Origin: Chitinophaga agrisoli
GTDB lineage: Bacteria > Bacteroidota > Bacteroidia > Chitinophagales > Chitinophagaceae
NCBI RefSeq assembly: GCF_008386695.1
Contig: NZ_VUOC01000003.1
Coordinates: 606,421-670,420, forward strand
Direction: 5' to 3'
Length of the DNA stretch: 64,000 nucleotides
This document shows, piece after piece, positions 44,213 through 52,547 of the stretch. Under the pieces are notes generated by a model that worked only from the letters and a program-made list of their open reading frames with translations, did not search any database and had not been told where the DNA came from. Position 1 is the first letter of the stretch. Each line of letters begins with the position of its first letter. A program made the position numbers and the translations under genes.

Positions 44213-44785
44213 ATGACTAATATTCTTGTGTTCGATAACTACGATTCTTTTACTTATAACCTGGTGCACCTGGTAGAGAAGATCATCAATGGTAAGGTGA
44301 CGGTGTACCGCAACGATGAAATACCGCTGGAGCAGGTGAAGGCGTTTGACAAGATCATCCTTTCACCCGGGCCAGGCATACCGGAAGAAGCGGGTTTGCT
44401 CTTACCCCTGATCAAAGAGTATGCGCCTTCCAAATCCATCTTTGGCGTATGCCTGGGCCAGCAGGCCATAGGCCAGGCCTTTGGCGGTGACCTCATCAAC
44501 CTTACGGAAGTGTATCATGGCGTGGCCACGCCGGTGAACATTGTGTCCCGCGAAGGCCGCCTGTTTAACGGGTTGCCGGATCAGCTGGAGGTTGGGCGTT
44601 ACCATTCCTGGGTGGTGGATGAAAAAAGCCTGCCCGCATCGCTTACCGTAACCGCGCGGGATGAGCATGGTTATATCATGGGCCTGCAGCATCAGCAATA
44701 TGATGTGAGCGGCGTACAGTTCCACCCGGAAAGCGTGCTCACGCCGGAAGGGGAGAAGATCCTGCGGAACTGGCTGGAGATGTAA
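44213..44785 (+). CDS. trpG: anthranilate synthase component II (glutamine amidotransferase)
   Basis: A 190-residue class-I amidotransferase that hydrolyses glutamine for TrpE. It has LVFDNYDSFTYNLVHL, the oxyanion segment SPGPGIPEEAG, the nucleophile Cys in FGVCLGQQAIGQAFGG and the His-x-Glu of VQFHPESVLTPEG. It is the free-standing form, not fused to trpE or trpD. The start lies 2 bases after the trpE stop. A pabA-type dual role is possible, as no other copy is in the window. Confidence 0.96.
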   Translation: MTNILVFDNYDSFTYNLVHLVEKIINGKVTVYRNDEIPLEQVKAFDKIILSPGPGIPEEAGLLLPLIKEYAPSKSIFGVCLGQQAIGQAFGGDLINLTEVYHGVATPVNIVSREGRLFNGLPDQLEVGRYHSWVVDEKSLPASLTVTARDEHGYIMGLQHQQYDVSGVQFHPESVLTPEGEKILRNWLEM

Positions 44786-44818
44786 TCTGATCACACATCC
44801 CTCAATCAAAACACAAAC

Positions 44819-45811
44819 ATGAAAAAGATACTCAATTACCTTTTTGAACATAAGACCTTTACCCGCGAAGCAGCAAAGGATATCCTGATCGGTATTTCCA
44901 AAGGCATGTACAACGAAAGTGAGCTGGCTGCGTTCATGACAGTGTTCCTCATGCGCAGCATTACCATCAACGAGCTGCTGGGTTTCCGCGACGCATTGCT
45001 GGAGCTTTGTATCCCCTTAAAGCTGGATGGTTACGATGTGCTGGATATTGTAGGTACCGGCGGCGATGCAAAGAATACCTTTAACATCTCCACGCTATCT
45101 TGCTTTATTGTTGCCGGCGCAGGCGGTAAGGTGGCCAAACATGGCAACTACGGCGTATCCTCAATAAGCGGGGCCTCTAACCTCATGGAAACCGCCGGTT
45201 ATAAATTTAAGAACGAGGAAGCTAAATTGCGGGCGGAAATAGAGGAAGCAGGCGTTTGTTTCCTGCATGCGCCCTTGTTTCACCCGGCCCTTAAACATGT
45301 AGCGGGCATCCGCCGCCAGTTAGGGGTACGTACGTTCTTTAACATGCTGGGCCCCCTGGTAAACCCGGCCTTTGCCAAATACCAGCTCATAGGCGTTTAC
45401 AGCCTGGAGATGGCCAGGGTATACAACTACCTGTTCCAGCAAACAGATAAACAGTTTGTGATCGTGCACAGCCTGGATGGGTATGACGAGATCTCCCTCA
45501 CAGCAGATGCGCGCATCATCACCAATAAAGGCGAGCAGGACTGGACGCCGGAACAGCTGGGCCACCGCAAAGTGCACCCGGAAGATATTTACGGTGGTAA
45601 CTCTGTAGAGGAAGCCGCAAAGATCTTTATGAAGATCTTAAAGGGAGAAGGTACCTGGGCGCAGAACTCCGTAGTGCTGGCCAATGCCGCCATGGGGCTG
45701 TTCTGCATGGGTAAGTATGATAACTATGCAGATTGTTTCCAGGCAGCGGTAACTTCCCTCGAATCCGGCGCGGCGCATAACGCGTTTAAGAAATTGATTG
45801 CATTACAGTAA
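44819..45811 (+). CDS. trpD: anthranilate phosphoribosyltransferase
   Basis: Joins anthranilate to PRPP. The 330-residue protein has the family motifs DIVGTGGDAKNTFNIST (PRPP loop), KVAKHGNYGVSSISGASNLMET, FLHAPLFHPALKHVAGIRRQLGVRTFFNMLGPLVNPA and HSLDGYDEISLT. It is in order within the operon, 33 bases after trpG and 13 bases before trpC. Confidence 0.96.
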   Translation: MKKILNYLFEHKTFTREAAKDILIGISKGMYNESELAAFMTVFLMRSITINELLGFRDALLELCIPLKLDGYDVLDIVGTGGDAKNTFNISTLSCFIVAGAGGKVAKHGNYGVSSISGASNLMETAGYKFKNEEAKLRAEIEEAGVCFLHAPLFHPALKHVAGIRRQLGVRTFFNMLGPLVNPAFAKYQLIGVYSLEMARVYNYLFQQTDKQFVIVHSLDGYDEISLTADARIITNKGEQDWTPEQLGHRKVHPEDIYGGNSVEEAAKIFMKILKGEGTWAQNSVVLANAAMGLFCMGKYDNYADCFQAAVTSLESGAAHNAFKKLIALQ

Positions 45812-45824
45812 TAGTGAACAAGAC

Positions 45825-46628
45825 ATGAAAGACATCTTAGCCGAAATTGTGGCCCACAAACAGGTAGAAGTTGCTGCCCGCAAACAGGTACGCAGCATAG
45901 CAGAATTGGAACAGGCGCCCGCATTCAAACGTACGCCCCTGTCATTGAGCAGCTTCCTGAAAGATCCTGCCAAAACAGGCATCATCGCAGAGTTTAAACG
46001 CCGCTCTCCTTCTAAAGGGCTCATCAACGGCAATGTAACCGTGCAGGAAGTAACCACTGCCTACACCCGTTACGGCGCTTCCGGCTTATCTGTGCTTACG
46101 GACGAAAAGTACTTTGGCGGCTCCGCAGACGATCTGCAGCAGGCCCGTAGCTTCAATAATATTCCCATACTGCGCAAAGACTTTATGATTGATGAATACC
46201 AGATCATAGAAGCAAAAGCTATTGGCGCGGATGTGATACTATTGATAGCCGAATGCCTGAGCGCCGCGGAAGTGGCCCGCCTGGCGCAGTTTGCCAACAA
46301 CCTGGGGCTGGAGGTATTGATGGAAGTACACGGCGAATCTCAGCTGGAAAAAGCTACACAACATGTGCAGATGGTAGGCGTGAATAACCGCGACCTGACC
46401 ACTTTTAAAGTAAACTTTAACCGCTCCTGCGAGCTGGCGCCTAAGATACCGGCAGATAAATGTAAAGTGGCGGAAAGCGGCATCAGCGATCCCGCGGCCA
46501 TTGCTACCTTAAAACAGGCCGGCTTCCAGGGGTTCCTGATAGGTGAGCATTTTATGCGCCAGGAAAACCCGGCCAGGGCTTTTGAGCAGTTTGTGGCAGA
46601 TGTGAAGGCGGCAGAAAAAGTATCATAA
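45825..46628 (+). CDS. trpC: indole-3-glycerol-phosphate synthase
   Basis: The start at 45825 (MKDILAEIVAHKQVEV) is chosen over an upstream in-frame ATG that adds nine unrelated residues and overlaps trpD. The 267-residue protein is a TIM barrel with the catalytic lysine region IAEFKRRSPSKG, the second active-site lysine in LRKDFMIDEYQI, LLIAECLSAAEV and VGVNNRDLTTFKV. It is free-standing and not fused to trpF, which follows 9 bases later. Confidence 0.96.
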   Translation: MKDILAEIVAHKQVEVAARKQVRSIAELEQAPAFKRTPLSLSSFLKDPAKTGIIAEFKRRSPSKGLINGNVTVQEVTTAYTRYGASGLSVLTDEKYFGGSADDLQQARSFNNIPILRKDFMIDEYQIIEAKAIGADVILLIAECLSAAEVARLAQFANNLGLEVLMEVHGESQLEKATQHVQMVGVNNRDLTTFKVNFNRSCELAPKIPADKCKVAESGISDPAAIATLKQAGFQGFLIGEHFMRQENPARAFEQFVADVKAAEKVS

Positions 46629-46637
46629 AAACAGCGC

Positions 46638-47273
46638 ATGGAATCGTTTATAAAAGTATGCGGCATTACCCAACTGGCAGATCTGCAGGCCCTGGTACAA
46701 TATGGCGTGGATTACGCGGGCTTTATCTTCTATGAAAAGTCGCCCCGCTTTGTAACAGGTAAGCTGGATGCCGCTGCTGCCAAAGAGATCACCGGCATTA
46801 AGAAAGTGGGGGTGTTTGTAGATGCGGACCTGCAGGTGGTAAAAGACGCTATCCACAACTATGGCCTTAGCCTGGTGCAGTTGCATGGCAATGAAACGCC
46901 TGCCTATTGCGCGGCCATCCGCGAAGTGGCGCCGGTGATCAAAGCCTTCCGCATAGGAGCGCAGGTGAACTGGCAGCAGCTGGAGCCATGGATCCCGGTT
47001 ACGGACTATTTCCTGTTTGATACAGCAGCAGGTAAAGCCTATGGCGGCACCGGCCAGCAGTTTAACTGGGACCTGCTGGGCAGCTATCCTTTCGCGCATC
47101 CTTTTTTCCTGAGCGGAGGTATAGGGCCGGAACACGCGGCTTCCCTACAGCAGCTGCAATTGCCAGCGCTGGTAGCGGTGGATGTGAACAGCTGTTTTGA
47201 AACAGCGCCGGGCATAAAGGACATGCAACAGGTGCAGGCATTTGTACAACAATTACGATCACAAACAAAATAA
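46638..47273 (+). CDS. trpF: phosphoribosylanthranilate isomerase
   Basis: Isomerises phosphoribosylanthranilate. The 211-residue barrel has the catalytic Cys in FIKVCGITQLADL, the family segments VDYAGFIFYEKSPRFVT and LVQLHGNETPAYC, the Asp region FLFDTAAGKAYGGTGQQFNWDLL, and the phosphate-binding FLSGGIGPEHA. The usual catalytic-loop text VDVSSGVE reads VDVNSCFE here, a mild deviation; the Asp is kept. It lies between trpC and trpB with 9-base gaps. Confidence 0.95.
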   Translation: MESFIKVCGITQLADLQALVQYGVDYAGFIFYEKSPRFVTGKLDAAAAKEITGIKKVGVFVDADLQVVKDAIHNYGLSLVQLHGNETPAYCAAIREVAPVIKAFRIGAQVNWQQLEPWIPVTDYFLFDTAAGKAYGGTGQQFNWDLLGSYPFAHPFFLSGGIGPEHAASLQQLQLPALVAVDVNSCFETAPGIKDMQQVQAFVQQLRSQTK

Positions 47274-47282
47274 TTAAGGACG

Positions 47283-48503
47283 ATGGAGATTGCGGTAAAT
47301 ACAAACGGCTCCAAATACCATGTTAACGAAAAGGGTTATTACGGCAACTTTGGCGGAGCATACATCCCTGAAATGCTGTACCCTAACGTAGAGGAATTGC
47401 GGCAAAATTACATGCAGATAATGGCCGATCCGGCTTTTCAGCAACAGTTCACGCAGCTGCTGAAAGACTATGTAGGCCGCCCTTCGCCACTATACCTGGC
47501 GCAACGGCTGTCTGAGAAATACAAGGCCAATATCTACCTCAAACGGGAAGACCTGAACCACACCGGCGCCCATAAGGTCAATAACACCATTGGTCAGATC
47601 CTGCTGGCACAGCGCCTGGGCAAAAAGCGCATCATCGCGGAAACCGGCGCGGGACAGCATGGCGTAGCCACGGCTACCGTATGCGCCCTCATGGGCCTGG
47701 AATGTATTGTATACATGGGCAGTGTGGATATCGAAAGACAGGCGCCTAATGTGGCCCGTATGAAAATGCTGGGCGCAACGGTAGTACCAGCCACCAGCGG
47801 CAGCCGCACATTGAAGGATGCTACTAACGAAGCTATCCGCGACTGGATCAACAATCCGGTGGATACGCATTATATCATTGGCTCTGTAGTAGGCCCGCAC
47901 CCTTACCCGGATATGGTGGCCCGCTTCCAGTCCGTGATCAGCGAAGAGATCAAGCTGCAGTTACAGGAAAAGACCGGCACGCCCTATCCTAATTATGTAA
48001 TGGCCTGCGTAGGTGGTGGCAGCAACGCCGCCGGTACCTTCTTCCATTTCCTGGACGATGAGCAGGTACAGCTGATCCCCGTAGAAGCCGCCGGTAAAGG
48101 CGTAAACAGCGGTTTTTCCGCCGCTACCTCCCAGCTGGGCAAACCCGGTGTAATACACGCCAGCAAAACCCTGCTCATGCAAACGGAAGATGGCCAGATC
48201 ATAGAGCCGCACTCTATTTCCGCCGGCCTGGATTATCCTGGCGTAGGCCCCTTACATGCGCATTTGTTTGAGAGCGGCCGCGCGCGTTTTATGAACGCTA
48301 CGGATGATGAGGCCCTGGCTGCCGCTTTTGAGCTCACCCGCCTGGAAGGCATCATCCCCGCGCTGGAATCTTCCCACGCGCTGGCCAAGCTTAAGGACCT
48401 GCAGCTGCAACCCTCAGATGTAGTGGTGGTGTGCCTGAGCGGCCGTGGCGACAAGGATATGGCTACTTATATCAATCACATGGAATTAATAGCTAAAAGC
48501 TAA
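47283..48503 (+). CDS. trpB: tryptophan synthase beta chain
   Basis: Condenses indole and serine with PLP. The 406-residue protein shows the TrpB1 hallmarks: [28 protein letters not shown], the PLP lysine in [32 protein letters not shown] (with the catalytic Glu), [12 protein letters not shown] and [13 protein letters not shown]. It is followed 11 bases later by trpA, its tunnel partner. Confidence 0.97.
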   Translation: MEIAVNTNGSKYHVNEKGYYGNFGGAYIPEMLYPNVEELRQNYMQIMADPAFQQQFTQLLKDYVGRPSPLYLAQRLSEKYKANIYLKREDLNHTGAHKVNNTIGQILLAQRLGKKRIIAETGAGQHGVATATVCALMGLECIVYMGSVDIERQAPNVARMKMLGATVVPATSGSRTLKDATNEAIRDWINNPVDTHYIIGSVVGPHPYPDMVARFQSVISEEIKLQLQEKTGTPYPNYVMACVGGGSNAAGTFFHFLDDEQVQLIPVEAAGKGVNSGFSAATSQLGKPGVIHASKTLLMQTEDGQIIEPHSISAGLDYPGVGPLHAHLFESGRARFMNATDDEALAAAFELTRLEGIIPALESSHALAKLKDLQLQPSDVVVVCLSGRGDKDMATYINHMELIAKS

Positions 48504-48514
48504 CCGCTATTTTT

Positions 48515-49285
48515 ATGAATCGCATAGATCAACTTTTTGCTGCCAAGAAAGAACGTATACTCAATATATACTGTACAGCCGGTTTCCCTGCGCTGGAAGA
48601 TACCCTGCCCGTAATGACGGCCCTGCAGGCCCATGGCGCGGATATGATAGAACTGGGCATGCCCTTTTCTGATCCGTTGGCAGATGGCCCGGTAATACAG
48701 GACAGCAGCACCCGCGCCCTGCAGAATGGCATGAGCATTAAAAAACTGTTTGAACAGTTAAAGGGCTTCCGGAAAAATATACAGGTGCCGGTAATACTCA
48801 TGGGTTACCTGAACCCCGTACTGCAATTTGGCGTGGAAGCTTTCCTGCAGCAATGCGCGGAAACAGGCGTAGATGGCATTATCCTGCCAGACTTGCCCAT
48901 GGCGGAATACGAGCAGGATTACAAACCCCTGTTTGAAAAATATGGGTTACACCTTATCTTTCTGGTAACACCGGAAACCAGCGATGCGCGCATCCGCCAG
49001 ATAGACGCCGTTAGCAACGGATTTGTGTACGCGGTGTCTTCGTCTTCCACCACCGGTAAGGATAAGGATATGAAAGGCCAGCAGGCCTATTTTGAACGGC
49101 TCAAAAAACTGCAACTGCAGCACCCGGTACTCATTGGTTTTGGTATAAAGGATAAAGCCACTTTTGACGCCGCCTGCGCTTACAGCAACGGCGCTATCAT
49201 CGGCACTGCCTTTATAAAAGCGGTAGAGAACAGTCAGGCGCTGGATAAGGACATACAGCAGTTCATCCAAACAGTGTTATCATGA
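48515..49285 (+). CDS. trpA: tryptophan synthase alpha chain
   Basis: Cleaves indole-3-glycerol phosphate. The 256-residue TIM barrel has the catalytic Glu in MIELGMPFSDPLADGPVIQ (Glu and Asp both present), LPDLPMAEYEQDYKPLF, the phosphate site FVYAVSSSSTTG and IGFGIKDKATFDAACAYSNGAIIGTAF. It is the last trp gene. The next 99 bases hold a perfect hairpin, then hisH starts, so the his genes that follow may be read through from the trp promoter. Confidence 0.96.
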   Translation: MNRIDQLFAAKKERILNIYCTAGFPALEDTLPVMTALQAHGADMIELGMPFSDPLADGPVIQDSSTRALQNGMSIKKLFEQLKGFRKNIQVPVILMGYLNPVLQFGVEAFLQQCAETGVDGIILPDLPMAEYEQDYKPLFEKYGLHLIFLVTPETSDARIRQIDAVSNGFVYAVSSSSTTGKDKDMKGQQAYFERLKKLQLQHPVLIGFGIKDKATFDAACAYSNGAIIGTAFIKAVENSQALDKDIQQFIQTVLS

Positions 49286-49292
49286 AGCCGAC

Positions 49293-49341
49293 ATGATTAA
49301 AATAATCATTAAACCCGGAGGGTAATGATTATTTTAATCAT
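49293..49341. repeat. 19-bp perfect hairpin between trpA and hisH
   Basis: Arms 49293-49311 and 49323-49341 are exact reverse complements and AT-rich; the loop is 11 bases with GGAGGG. There is no T run after it. The plus strand also reads as two 10-codon mini-ORFs overlapping at TAATG (49293-49325 and 49325-49357). Confidence 0.9.
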
Positions 49342-49384
49342 CAAAGGCTCCATCTGACCATTGAAAAAGACAAAAGATAGACAG

Positions 49385-49978
49385 ATGAATACAGCTATTA
49401 TAAAATACAACGCCGGCAACATCCGCTCTGTGCTGTTCGCATTGGACCGCCTGGGGGTACAGGGCACGGTAACAGATGATCCGGAAGAGATCCGCTCCGC
49501 GGATAAGGTGATCTTTCCGGGAGTGGGGGAGGCCAGCACCGCCATGGCATACTTACGGGAAAGAGGGTTGGACAAACTGATCACAAGCCTGGAGCAGCCT
49601 GTACTGGGTATTTGCCTGGGCATGCAGCTGCTGTGCAAACACTCTGAAGAGAATGATACGGATTGCCTGGGCATATTTGATGTGCAGGTAAAACGTTTCC
49701 AATCGCCGGTAGAGAACTTGCTGAAAATACCGCAGATAGGCTGGAACAATGTTGCCAACCTGCATAGCACCATCTTTGAGCATGTGCCGGAGAACAGCTA
49801 CATGTATTTTGTGCATAGCTATTACGCCGCGCTGTCGCCGGATACGGTGGCCATGGCCAATTATGTGATCAATTACAGCGCTGCCCTGCAAAAGGATAAT
49901 TTCTATGCCGTACAGTTCCACCCGGAAAAGTCGGCAGAGGCAGGTCAGCATGTATTGGAAAGTTTCCTGAAGTTGTAG
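49385..49978 (+). CDS. hisH: imidazole glycerol phosphate synthase, glutaminase subunit
   Basis: The start at 49385 (MNTAIIKYNAGN) is chosen over an upstream TTG because the conserved fold begins there. The 197-residue class-I amidotransferase has FPGVGEASTAM, the nucleophile Cys in LGICLGMQLLC, MYFVHSYYA and the His-x-Glu pair in VQFHPEKSAEAG. It feeds ammonia to HisF, encoded two genes later. It restarts the his pathway genes after the trp block. Confidence 0.96.
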   Translation: MNTAIIKYNAGNIRSVLFALDRLGVQGTVTDDPEEIRSADKVIFPGVGEASTAMAYLRERGLDKLITSLEQPVLGICLGMQLLCKHSEENDTDCLGIFDVQVKRFQSPVENLLKIPQIGWNNVANLHSTIFEHVPENSYMYFVHSYYAALSPDTVAMANYVINYSAALQKDNFYAVQFHPEKSAEAGQHVLESFLKL

Positions 49979-49981
49979 CAT

Positions 49982-51139
49982 ATGAACGACACGATCACTA
50001 TAAAACGGATCAACACCGTTGATATTTTACCACTGCGCCGGGACCTGCTGTACCCCGGCCAATCCCTGGAATCTGTACGGCTGGAGCATGACGATCACGC
50101 CCTGCATTTTGGCGTTTTTGAAAGCGGGCAACTGGTAAGCGTAGGCTCCCTGTTCCTGAACCAGGACCACGCGCAGTTCCGTAAGCTGGCCACCGCGGCG
50201 GAAAAACAAGGCAAAGGTTATGGCACTATGCTCATTAAACAAATGCAGCAACAGTGTATACAGGCCGGCGTACCTTTGTTATGGTGCCATGCTCGTAAAA
50301 CAGCGGAAAGTTTTTATACCCGCCTGGGTTTTAAACGGGCAGGAGCATATTTCGAGAAGAACAATATCATTTATTGCAGGATGGAAATACCCGTGCAGCA
50401 ACAGCCGCAAAAACAATTCACCGTAATACCGGCCATCGATATTATTGATGGCAAATGCGTACGCCTTACCCAGGGTGATTATGCCCAGCAGAAAGTATAC
50501 AATGAGCACCCGCTGGAAGTAGCCAAAGCCTTTGAAGATATAGGCGTACAACGCCTGCACCTGGTAGACCTGGATGGCGCTAAAAAAGGCGCGGTGGTGA
50601 ACTGGAAAGTGCTGGAAGCCATTGCCGGCAAAACAGGCCTGGTCATAGACTTTGGCGGCGGCATAAAAACAACGAAGGACCTGGAGATCGTATTCGAAAG
50701 CGGCGCAGCCCTGGCCACTATTGGCAGTATTGCCGTAAAGGACCCGGAGCTGTTCTTTAGCTGGGTAAAAGAATACGGGCCGGATAAGATATTCCTGGGC
50801 GCGGATGTAAAGGAAGAAAAAATAGCGGTAGGCGGATGGCTGGAAACCACCGCCCTTTCTATATTTGACTTCCTGGAACAACATACCGCCCGCGGCGTAC
50901 GCCATATCTTCTGTACAGATATTGCGAAAGATGGCCTGTTACAAGGCCCTTCCATCGATCTGTATAAGAAAATACTGGACCGCTTCCCCGCCATTGACTT
51001 TGTTGCCAGCGGCGGCGTAAGTAACCTGCAGGATGTAATAGACCTGCAAGAGATAGGCTGTAGCGGCGCTATCATCGGTAAAGCCATTTATGAAGGAAAG
51101 ATCAGCATGGACGAGCTGAAACAATTAATCAAAAAGTAG
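49982..51139 (+). CDS. hisA: GNAT acetyltransferase fused to HisA (phosphoribosylformimino-AICAR isomerase)
   Basis: A single 385-residue frame. Residues 1-~138 form a complete GNAT fold: FGVFESGQLVSVGSLFLN, the acetyl-CoA loop EKQGKGYGTMLIKQM, LLWCHARKTAESFYTRLGFKRAGAYFEK. A Gln-rich linker (VQQQPQKQ) follows. Residues ~146-385 are a full HisA barrel: VIPAIDIIDGKCVRLTQGDY, LHLVDLDGAKKG, IDFGGGIKTTKDL, FCTDIAKDGLLQGPS, VASGGVSNLQDVIDLQ. HisA alone is ~240 residues, so the extra domain is real. An internal ATG at 50381 could give a separate HisA. It lies 3 bases after hisH and 3 before hisF. The acetyl acceptor is unknown. Confidence 0.93.
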   Translation: MNDTITIKRINTVDILPLRRDLLYPGQSLESVRLEHDDHALHFGVFESGQLVSVGSLFLNQDHAQFRKLATAAEKQGKGYGTMLIKQMQQQCIQAGVPLLWCHARKTAESFYTRLGFKRAGAYFEKNNIIYCRMEIPVQQQPQKQFTVIPAIDIIDGKCVRLTQGDYAQQKVYNEHPLEVAKAFEDIGVQRLHLVDLDGAKKGAVVNWKVLEAIAGKTGLVIDFGGGIKTTKDLEIVFESGAALATIGSIAVKDPELFFSWVKEYGPDKIFLGADVKEEKIAVGGWLETTALSIFDFLEQHTARGVRHIFCTDIAKDGLLQGPSIDLYKKILDRFPAIDFVASGGVSNLQDVIDLQEIGCSGAIIGKAIYEGKISMDELKQLIKK

Positions 51140-51142
51140 AAC

Positions 51143-51898
51143 ATGCTTACCAAACGAATCATCCCCTGTCTTGATATCAAAGACGGCCGCACCGTAAAAG
51201 GGGTAAATTTTGAGAACATACGCGATGCCGGCGATCCCATAGAACTGGGGGCTTTATATGCCCAGCAGGGAGCGGATGAGCTGGTATTCCTGGATATAAC
51301 GGCTACGAACGAACGGCGTAAGACCCTTTCGGAGCTCGTAACCCGTATTGCCCGCCATGTAAACATTCCCTTTACCGTGGGCGGGGGCATTTCCGCTGTA
51401 GAGGATGTGTATGTGTTACTACAATCCGGCGCAGACAAGATCTCCGTCAATACCTCAGCTTTTAAACGCCCGGAGCTGGTGGATGAACTGGCCCGCGAAT
51501 TCGGCAGCCAGTGTATTGTACTGGCCATTGATACCCGTTTTGAAGGAGACGACTGGTACGTATACCTGAATGGCGGCCGCGTAAAAACGGAGACCAAAGC
51601 CTACGACTGGGCAAAAGAAGCCGTAAACCGTGGCGCCGGCGAAATACTGCTTACCTCTATGAACAACGACGGTACCAAACAGGGTTTTGCCCTGGATATC
51701 ACCGGCCGTTTATCACAAAACCTGAACGTACCGGTGATTGCCTCCGGCGGCGCGGGCACCATGGAACATTTTACAGATGTATTTGGTCAGGCCCAGGCAG
51801 ACGCCGCCCTGGCCGCCAGCATTTTCCATTACAAAGAAATAGAAATACCCACGCTGAAACAGTACCTGTACGGCAAGGGAGTGAATATAAGATTCTAG
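51143..51898 (+). CDS. hisF: imidazole glycerol phosphate synthase, cyclase subunit
   Basis: The 251-residue barrel closes the imidazole ring and releases AICAR. The catalytic Asp residues are in [18 protein letters not shown] and VLAIDTRF. Other family segments are [44 protein letters not shown] and [13 protein letters not shown]. It starts 3 bases after the GNAT-HisA stop and works with HisH. Confidence 0.97.
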   Translation: MLTKRIIPCLDIKDGRTVKGVNFENIRDAGDPIELGALYAQQGADELVFLDITATNERRKTLSELVTRIARHVNIPFTVGGGISAVEDVYVLLQSGADKISVNTSAFKRPELVDELAREFGSQCIVLAIDTRFEGDDWYVYLNGGRVKTETKAYDWAKEAVNRGAGEILLTSMNNDGTKQGFALDITGRLSQNLNVPVIASGGAGTMEHFTDVFGQAQADAALAASIFHYKEIEIPTLKQYLYGKGVNIRF

Positions 51899-51914
51899 CT
51901 AAAAGCTAAAAAAC

Positions 51915-52514
51915 ATGAACATCGATTTTCAGAAATCGCCGGATGGCCTGGTGCCGGCAATCATACAGGACGCAGCTACCTTAAAAGTGCTTATGCTGGG
52001 TTATATGAACCAGGAAGCGCTGGATAAGACCCTGCAGGAAAAGAAAGTGACCTTTTTCAGCCGCTCCAGACAACGCCTCTGGACAAAGGGGGAAGAGAGT
52101 GGCAATTTTTTGCTCCTGCAGGACGTTAAAGTGGATTGTGATAATGACACCCTGCTTATTAAAGCCAATCCGGTAGGTCCCGTTTGCCATACTGGCGCGG
52201 ATACCTGCTGGAATGAGCAGAATGTGAGCAACGATTTCCTGGCAAAGCTGGAAGCAGTGATCACAAACCGGAAGAACAATCCTTCTGATAACTCCTACAC
52301 TTCCAGGCTGTTTGCCAAAGGGATCAACAAAATAGCCCAGAAAGTGGGCGAAGAGGCAGTGGAAATAGTGATAGAGGCCAAGGACAATAACGAGGCCCTG
52401 TTCCTGAACGAGGGTGCAGACCTGCTGTTCCATTACCTGGTGCTGCTGAGCGCCAAGGGCTACCAGCTGTCAGACGTGCTGGGCGTGCTAAAGGAGCGGC
52501 ACAAGCCGGAGTAG
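51915..52514 (+). CDS. hisI: bifunctional phosphoribosyl-AMP cyclohydrolase / phosphoribosyl-ATP pyrophosphatase
   Basis: The 199-residue HisIE fusion catalyses steps 2 and 3 of the pathway. HisI (about 1-105) has VLMLGYMNQEALDKTL, KVTFFSRSRQRLWTKGEESGN, DVKVDCDNDTLLI and the zinc site GPVCHTGADTCW. HisE (~110-199) has FAKGINKIAQKVGEEAVEIVIEAKDNN and EGADLLFHYLVLLSAKG. It is the last gene of the cluster and completes a full set of histidine enzymes in the window. The 16-base spacer before it contains an AGCTAAAAGCTAA repeat. Confidence 0.96.
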   Translation: MNIDFQKSPDGLVPAIIQDAATLKVLMLGYMNQEALDKTLQEKKVTFFSRSRQRLWTKGEESGNFLLLQDVKVDCDNDTLLIKANPVGPVCHTGADTCWNEQNVSNDFLAKLEAVITNRKNNPSDNSYTSRLFAKGINKIAQKVGEEAVEIVIEAKDNNEALFLNEGADLLFHYLVLLSAKGYQLSDVLGVLKERHKPE

Positions 52515-52547
52515 GAAAAGAATAGTGATTTTTTATATATTTATAGC

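Noticed and set aside
45798-45824. Upstream ATG for trpC
   Set aside because: It overlaps trpD and adds residues not present in the family; the ATG at 45825 fits the usual N-terminus.
49293-49341. Hairpin as the trp operon terminator
   Set aside because: It lacks a T run on either strand and has an AT-rich stem; a terminator role is not supported by sequence alone.
49361-49384. TTG start giving HisH eight extra residues
   Set aside because: The conserved HisH fold begins at the ATG at 49385, and the added residues are not family-like.
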